9,403 nt of DNA. It comes from DATKEK01 sp035512195 (GTDB lineage: Bacteria > Pseudomonadota > Gammaproteobacteria > Burkholderiales > Eutrophovitaceae). The stretch covers positions 1 through 9,403 of the forward strand of contig DATKEK010000098.1 of the NCBI GenBank assembly GCA_035512195.1, written 5' to 3'. The notes under the pieces are model-generated. The model had not been told where the DNA came from, did no database searches, and was given only the letters and a program-made list of their open reading frames with translations. Position 1 is the first letter of the stretch, and each line of letters opens with the position of its first letter. Below, in pieces: positions 6,819 to 9,403 of this stretch. The translations under genes were made by a program, and so were the position numbers.

Positions 6819-7052
6819 ATGAGGCCGGTATCCGGGCTCGCAAGACTTGGCGCGTCGCCTTCCCGTGGCGCCTGCCGCGTTGCGTGCGGCTTGGACCACA
6901 GTGGCTGGGATGACGCGCCCACACTCGCTTACCGTTGCGGGGGCAGCACAGGCTTTGGGGTCGCCGGACCGTCCCGTATCGGACATCCGGCGCTCCGGCA
7001 CCTGTTTCCCGTTTAACCCTGGCTTGGAAGCTGCTCAGGGCACCTCAGAGCT
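6819..7052 (-). ncRNA. Cobalamin riboswitch in the btuB leader
   Basis: Read on the minus strand, this leader has the conserved blocks of the cobalamin aptamer in the right order: GGTTAAACGGGAAACAGGTG (7018-6999), GCCCCCGCAACGGTA (6944-6930), the B12 box GCCACTG (6905-6899), GGGAAGGCG (6864-6856) and CGAGCCCGGATACCGGC (6840-6824). A peripheral stem is formed by GCCGGA and TCCGGC between about 6993 and 6963. The aptamer senses adenosylcobalamin or a related cobalamin and normally lowers expression of uptake genes when B12 is plentiful. Its ends are approximate: I start it at the likely transcript start and stop after the last conserved helix. The reading frames across it are not protein. Confidence 0.95.
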
Positions 7053-7058
7053 TGGCGA

Positions 7059-7064
7059 ATTCTA
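7059..7064 (-). promoter_or_regulatory. Possible -10 element of the btuB leader promoter
   Basis: TAGAAT on the minus strand would start transcription at about 7052, directly ahead of the riboswitch. That is the right place for the 5' end of such a leader. No good -35 element is found 16-18 bases upstream (the position reads about CGCAGT), so this is only a candidate; an activator-dependent promoter or a different start is possible. Confidence 0.3.
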
Positions 7065-7157
7065 ACGCATCGCCCGGGGCGACTGCGCGGACTTCGGCGA
7101 GGGTGAGTACTCGCCCGGTGGATATGCCAAAGAACATTCAAAATAGCTCCTTAGCAG

Positions 7158-7187
7158 TTGACTTTTCAGAATTTTCAAAACTATAGT
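7158..7187 (+). promoter_or_regulatory. Sigma-70 promoter of the zapB-like/zapA operon, predicted leaderless
   Basis: The -35 is TTGACT (7158-7163), five of six bases as consensus. An 18-base AT-rich spacer follows, then the -10 TATAGT (7182-7187), also five of six. The expected transcription start is 7194-7195, which coincides with the ATG at 7195. The bases just before that ATG (TGTGACCC) contain no ribosome binding site, which agrees with a leaderless message. Confidence 0.7.
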
Positions 7188-7194
7188 GTGACCC

Positions 7195-7395
7195 ATGAAT
7201 GCCGAGCTCGACGCTCTCGACGACAAAATCGACCAGCTGGCCCAACTCTGCCGGAAACTCCGCAAGGACAACATGGAGTTACGGCAACAGGTGGCAAGTT
7301 CCCGCAGCGAAAACAAGCGCCTCACCGAGAAGATCGAGGCGGCAAAGACACGCCTGGAGGCCCTTCTGAAGCAGGTTCCGGAGGTCGCCGAATGA
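7195..7395 (+). CDS. Small ZapB-like coiled-coil protein encoded upstream of zapA
   Basis: This encodes a cytoplasmic protein of 66 residues that is almost entirely one coiled coil. Heptad a/d positions are regularly hydrophobic or asparagine: L8, I12, L15, L22, N26, L29, V33, N40, L43, I47, A50, L54 and L57. Short coiled-coil genes of this kind lie directly before zapA in many beta- and gammaproteobacteria; as I recall, the family is named TIGR02449. They resemble ZapB, the coiled-coil partner of ZapA at the division ring. The division role is an inference from position and shape. The stop codon overlaps the zapA start (ATGA at 7392-7395), so the two are translationally coupled. The start has no ribosome binding site and lies where transcription is predicted to begin. 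A single cysteine, C19, sits in the core of the coil. Confidence 0.85.
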   Translation: MNAELDALDDKIDQLAQLCRKLRKDNMELRQQVASSRSENKRLTEKIEAAKTRLEALLKQVPEVAE

Positions 7396-7706
7396 GCAAG
7401 GATTCGGGCGGACTCGACATCACGCTGCTCGGCCGCCAGTTCCGGGTAGCCTGCCGCGACGACCAGAAGAAGGAGTTGCTGAAGGCGGTCGAGTATCTCG
7501 ACGCCAGGATGCGCGAAATCCGTGACAGCGGAAAAGTGATCGGCATGGAGCGCATCGCGGTGATGGCGGCGCTGAATATCACGCACGAGTATCTCGCCGC
7601 GCGCATGGACAACGGGCTGGACGTCGGCGAAATCGAGGGCAGGCTGCGTCAGATGCGCGGCGTGATCGAGGAAACCATCGCCGCACAGGATGAGTTGTTC
7701 AAATAG
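7392..7706 (+). CDS. zapA: Cell division protein ZapA
   Basis: This encodes a 104-residue ZapA, the protein that cross-links FtsZ filaments and stabilises the Z ring. The N-terminal globular part has the family pattern LDITLLGRQFRVAC-x-D-D-Q-K-x-E-L-L-K-A-V-E-Y-L-D (8-37). Next come the VIGMERIAVMAALNITHEYL helix (49-68) and a C-terminal coiled coil (about 77-103) used for dimer and tetramer formation. Length is typical. The start overlaps the stop of the upstream coiled-coil gene by four bases, and GGAGG lies seven bases before the ATG (within the upstream gene), so translation here uses a normal ribosome binding site. The last codons contain the -35 element of the following 6S RNA gene. Confidence 0.95.
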   Translation: MSKDSGGLDITLLGRQFRVACRDDQKKELLKAVEYLDARMREIRDSGKVIGMERIAVMAALNITHEYLAARMDNGLDVGEIEGRLRQMRGVIEETIAAQDELFK

Positions 7707-7723
7707 AAGAATTGGCCTAAAGT
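7695..7723 (+). promoter_or_regulatory. Promoter of the 6S RNA gene, embedded in the end of zapA
   Basis: TTGTTC (7695-7700) and TAAAGT (7718-7723) are separated by exactly 17 bases and place the start at about 7730, the first base of the closing helix of 6S RNA. The -35 box is inside the last zapA codons and the -10 box is just past the stop codon. The boxes are seen directly; activity is inferred. Confidence 0.55.
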
Positions 7724-7729
7724 ACGAAT

Positions 7730-7908
7730 GCCTCCTGCGGTGTTCGTTAAGGCTTTAGTTTCTTTGAACCAGTAAACTTTGACTGAGGTTGCCGACTACA
7801 GAGAGCTGTTGTGCGCGTCCAGAACCGGAAGCGCCTGAAGCGCTCGGAAGGCAACCACCCTTGAACCTCCGGTTCAAGAGGCCAGTCTGACGGCACAGGC
7901 GGGGGGCA
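7730..7908 (+). ncRNA. ssrS: 6S RNA
   Basis: 6S RNA mimics an open promoter, binds sigma-70 RNA polymerase and dampens transcription in stationary phase. The roughly 180-base region folds as this RNA should. The closing helix pairs 7730-7738 (GCCTCCTGC) with 7899-7907, nine pairs including two G-U. TGT (7741-7743) with ACA (7895-7897) extends it. A large internal bubble follows, then an apical arm closed by GGTTGCC (7787-7793) with GGCAACC (7850-7856) and topped by a hairpin at 7825-7847. The 3' side of the bubble has the typical CTTGAACC/GGTTCAAG hairpin (7860-7878), as in E. coli 6S RNA. Its place right after zapA is the classic one. Ends are set by the helix and by the upstream promoter; a precursor probably runs on to the terminator near 7957. 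Confidence 0.92.
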
Positions 7909-7936
7909 CCCCTTTCGACAGCGGGACTGACCGGCG

Positions 7937-7957
7937 AGCGGCAATGCCGCTTTTTTT
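7937..7957 (+). terminator. Rho-independent terminator after 6S RNA
   Basis: AGCGGC (7937-7942) and GCCGCT (7946-7951) form a six-base GC-rich stem with an AAT loop, followed at once by seven T (7951-7957). It lies 29 bases past the end of mature 6S RNA and 37 bases before the next gene. It would end the zapA/6S transcript and implies that a precursor 3' tail is trimmed. Confidence 0.85.
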
Positions 7958-7993
7958 GTTTCCGGCTTCCGCGCAATCTTCGGATTTCTGCAG

Positions 7994-8449
7994 ATGCGCT
8001 ACTGGCTCATGAAATCGGAGCCCGACGTGTTCGGCGTCGACGACCTCGCGAAACGCCCGCGCAAGACCGAACCGTGGACCGGCGTGCGCAATTACCAGGC
8101 GCGCAACTTCATGCGCGATGACATGCGGCCGGGCGATCTCGCTTTCTTCTATCACTCCAGCTGTCCGCAGCCGGGCGTCGCCGGGATCGTGAAAATTTCG
8201 CGCGCCGCCTACCCGGACGAGACGCAGTTCGACCGCAAGGGCGAATACTACGATCCCAAGGCCACGCGCGAGAATCCGCGCTGGTTCAACGTCGACGTCA
8301 CGCTGGTGAAGAAGACCCGGCTCGTCGGCCTGGACGAACTGCGCGCACACCCGGAACTCGCTTCGATGATGGTGCTGAAGCGCGGCAGCCGGCTTTCCAT
8401 CACGCCGGTTACCGAGCGCGAATGGCAGTTCGTGCTCGACATGCTCTGA
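7994..8449 (+). CDS. EVE domain-containing protein
   Basis: This encodes a 151-residue single-domain protein of the EVE family, relatives of the PUA-like fold that bind modified bases in nucleic acids; human THYN1 is in the family. Family landmarks are MRYWLMKSEPDVFGVDDL (1-18), W28-T-G-V-R-N-Y-Q-A-R-N (28-38), M-R-P-G-D-L-A-F-F-Y-H-S (44-55), YYDPKA (86-91), WFNVDV (97-102) and the closing SRLSITPVTEREWQFV (132-147). Length matches stand-alone family members. The biological role of the bacterial stand-alone form is not settled. The ATG is preceded by no good ribosome binding site; it starts right at the conserved N-terminal motif, so a different start is unlikely. It is separated from 6S RNA by a terminator and probably forms a small operon with the permease gene 16 bases downstream. 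I see no clear promoter in the short space before it. Confidence 0.93.
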   Translation: MRYWLMKSEPDVFGVDDLAKRPRKTEPWTGVRNYQARNFMRDDMRPGDLAFFYHSSCPQPGVAGIVKISRAAYPDETQFDRKGEYYDPKATRENPRWFNVDVTLVKKTRLVGLDELRAHPELASMMVLKRGSRLSITPVTEREWQFVLDML

Positions 8450-8465
8450 CCCGGGAGCGCGCGCC

Positions 8466-9266
8466 GTGGAATGGTGGATTGCCTACCTGCTGATGGGGCT
8501 GTTCGTCGGCTTCTTTGCCGGCCTGCTCGGCATCGGCGGCGGCATCATGCTGGTTACGCTGATGGTGTTCATGTTCACCGCGCAGGGATTTCCCGCGGAC
8601 CGTGTGGTGCACGTGGCGCTTGGCACCTCGCTTGCCAGCATCGTGTTCACTTCGATCTCCAGCCTGCGCGCGCATCATCATCACGGCGCGGTGCGCTGGG
8701 AAATCTTCAGACTGGCTACGCCAGGACTGGTGATCGGTACGCTGCTCGGCACTTTCGTCGCCGATGTTCTGCAATCCCGCTACCTGGCGATATTCTTCGT
8801 CGCGTTCGTTTACTACTCCTCGGCGCAGATGTTCCTCAACGTAAAGCCGGCGCCGAGCAGAAAACTTCCCGGACCGGCCGGCATGTCGGTGGCGACCACC
8901 GGCATCGGCGTGGTCTCCAGCCTGGTTGGCGCAGGTGGCGGCGTGCTGACGATTCCGCTGATGATGATGTGCAACGTGCCGCTGCGTCACGCGATCGGGA
9001 CTTCTGCTGCGCTCGGGCTGCCGATCGCACTGGCCGGCGCGGTCGGATACGCGGGCAACGGGCTGGGCCAGGATCACCTGCCGCCGTGGAGCATCGGCTA
9101 CGTCTACCTGCCGGCGCTGGTCGGCATCGTCATCGGCACCTTCGTCACCGTGCCGGCCGGCGCAAGGGCAGCGCACACCATGCCGGTGAACCGCCTGAAA
9201 AGAATCTTCGCGGTGATCCTGTTCATCCTCGCGTCGAAGATGCTGTGGACGCTGTTCTCGGACTAG
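8466..9266 (+). CDS. TauE/SafE family (DUF81) sulfite/organic anion export permease
   Basis: This encodes a 266-residue inner-membrane protein with about eight membrane helices, in the family of TauE/SafE anion permeases, some of which move sulfite, sulfoacetate or similar small anions. It shows the internal duplication typical of the family: GFFAGLLGIGGGIMLVTLM (15-33) is echoed by GVVSSLVGAGGGVLTIPLM (148-166), and each is followed by a glycine-threonine-serine motif, ALGTSLAS (51-58) and AIGTSAAL (176-183). A run of four histidines (70-73) lies between the first helices, probably on a loop. The start is GTG at 8466, supported by GGGAG eight bases upstream; the nearby ATG at 8471 is in another frame. 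The substrate cannot be predicted from sequence. No canonical terminator follows, but an inverted repeat lies about 40 bases downstream. Confidence 0.92.
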   Translation: MEWWIAYLLMGLFVGFFAGLLGIGGGIMLVTLMVFMFTAQGFPADRVVHVALGTSLASIVFTSISSLRAHHHHGAVRWEIFRLATPGLVIGTLLGTFVADVLQSRYLAIFFVAFVYYSSAQMFLNVKPAPSRKLPGPAGMSVATTGIGVVSSLVGAGGGVLTIPLMMMCNVPLRHAIGTSAALGLPIALAGAVGYAGNGLGQDHLPPWSIGYVYLPALVGIVIGTFVTVPAGARAAHTMPVNRLKRIFAVILFILASKMLWTLFSD

Positions 9267-9307
9267 AGGCGCAAGACCCGAACCCAAACGCATTCCCCAC
9301 CTAGAGC

Positions 9308-9363
9308 ACCCAGGGCACCAGGAAAACCGAAACAGAACTTGATCTGCCTGGTGTTCCTGGTGG
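9308..9363. repeat. Diverged CCAGG-type inverted repeat after the TauE-like gene
   Basis: The left arm CACCCAGGGCACCAGG (9308-9322) and the right arm CCTGGTGTTCCTGGTGG (9347-9363) are near reverse complements around a 24-base loop rich in A and G. It resembles the CACCAAG octamer elements at 1271-1356 and 2622-2695 in layout and motif, but CCAAG is replaced by CCAGG and the units are closer to nine bases apart. A seven-base T run lies 12 bases beyond (9376-9382), too far for a textbook terminator, although the structure could still end the upstream transcript. Whether it shares ancestry with the other two copies is uncertain. Confidence 0.5.
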
Positions 9364-9403
9364 TTCGCACTTCTGCTTTTTTAGCGGCGGCGGAACCAGC
9401 CGG

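Noticed and set aside
6690..7001. N-terminal extension of the TonB receptor to 767 residues
   Set aside because: The added 104 codons lie over the cobalamin riboswitch and its platform; a signal peptide and ribosome binding site mark the ATG at 6689.
7755..7976. Small minus-strand open frames across 7747-7976
   Set aside because: They lie over the 6S RNA gene and its terminator and have no protein features.
9381..9403. A possible end of a minus-strand gene (six residues GWFRRR before a TAA)
   Set aside because: Only 23 bases are visible; the frame could be real but nothing supports it within the window.

Overview
The window looks like ordinary chromosome from a GC-rich (well above 60% by eye) Proteobacterium, most likely a Betaproteobacterium. 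The best taxonomic pointers are the block made of a small coiled-coil gene, zapA and 6S RNA, the MsbA lipid A flippase and the TonB-dependent outer-membrane receptor, which together indicate a Gram-negative cell. The proposed class is an inference from gene order and protein style, not from a database match.

Left part (1-2504, minus strand): a tripartite TRAP transporter locus read right to left as dctP (periplasmic binding protein), dctQ (small membrane subunit) and dctM (large membrane subunit, cut by the window edge after 130 residues). The genes are unusually far apart for such an operon. The gaps hold non-coding inverted-repeat DNA: a palindromic element between dctQ and dctM (442-597), and a nested inverted repeat built on tandem octamers between dctP and dctQ (1221-1411). 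A second copy of the latter lies between msbA and dctP (2588-2745), and a diverged relative lies at the right edge (9308-9363).

Middle part (2760-7052, minus strand): msbA, an intact ABC exporter half-transporter, then 153 bases (4545-4697) in which I see no gene or convincing terminator, then a TonB-dependent receptor. The receptor is preceded by a 363-base leader containing a clear cobalamin riboswitch, which makes it a vitamin B12 receptor (btuB). Between the aptamer and the start codon there is a strong hairpin and a CU-rich stretch able to pair with the ribosome binding site, so control is probably at translation initiation.

Right part (7158-9266, plus strand): a consensus-like promoter places the transcript start on, or one base before, the ATG of a small ZapB-like coiled-coil gene, which overlaps zapA by four bases. 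The 6S RNA gene (ssrS) follows, with its own promoter inside the end of zapA and a rho-independent terminator. Then come an EVE-domain protein and, 16 bases on, a TauE/SafE-family permease.

The gene content is mostly familiar. The parts that merit a second look are the repeat elements that punctuate the TRAP locus, the probable leaderless zapB-like mRNA and the possible sequestering helix in the btuB leader. I found no CRISPR array, tRNA, transposase, phage gene or obvious new defence system.
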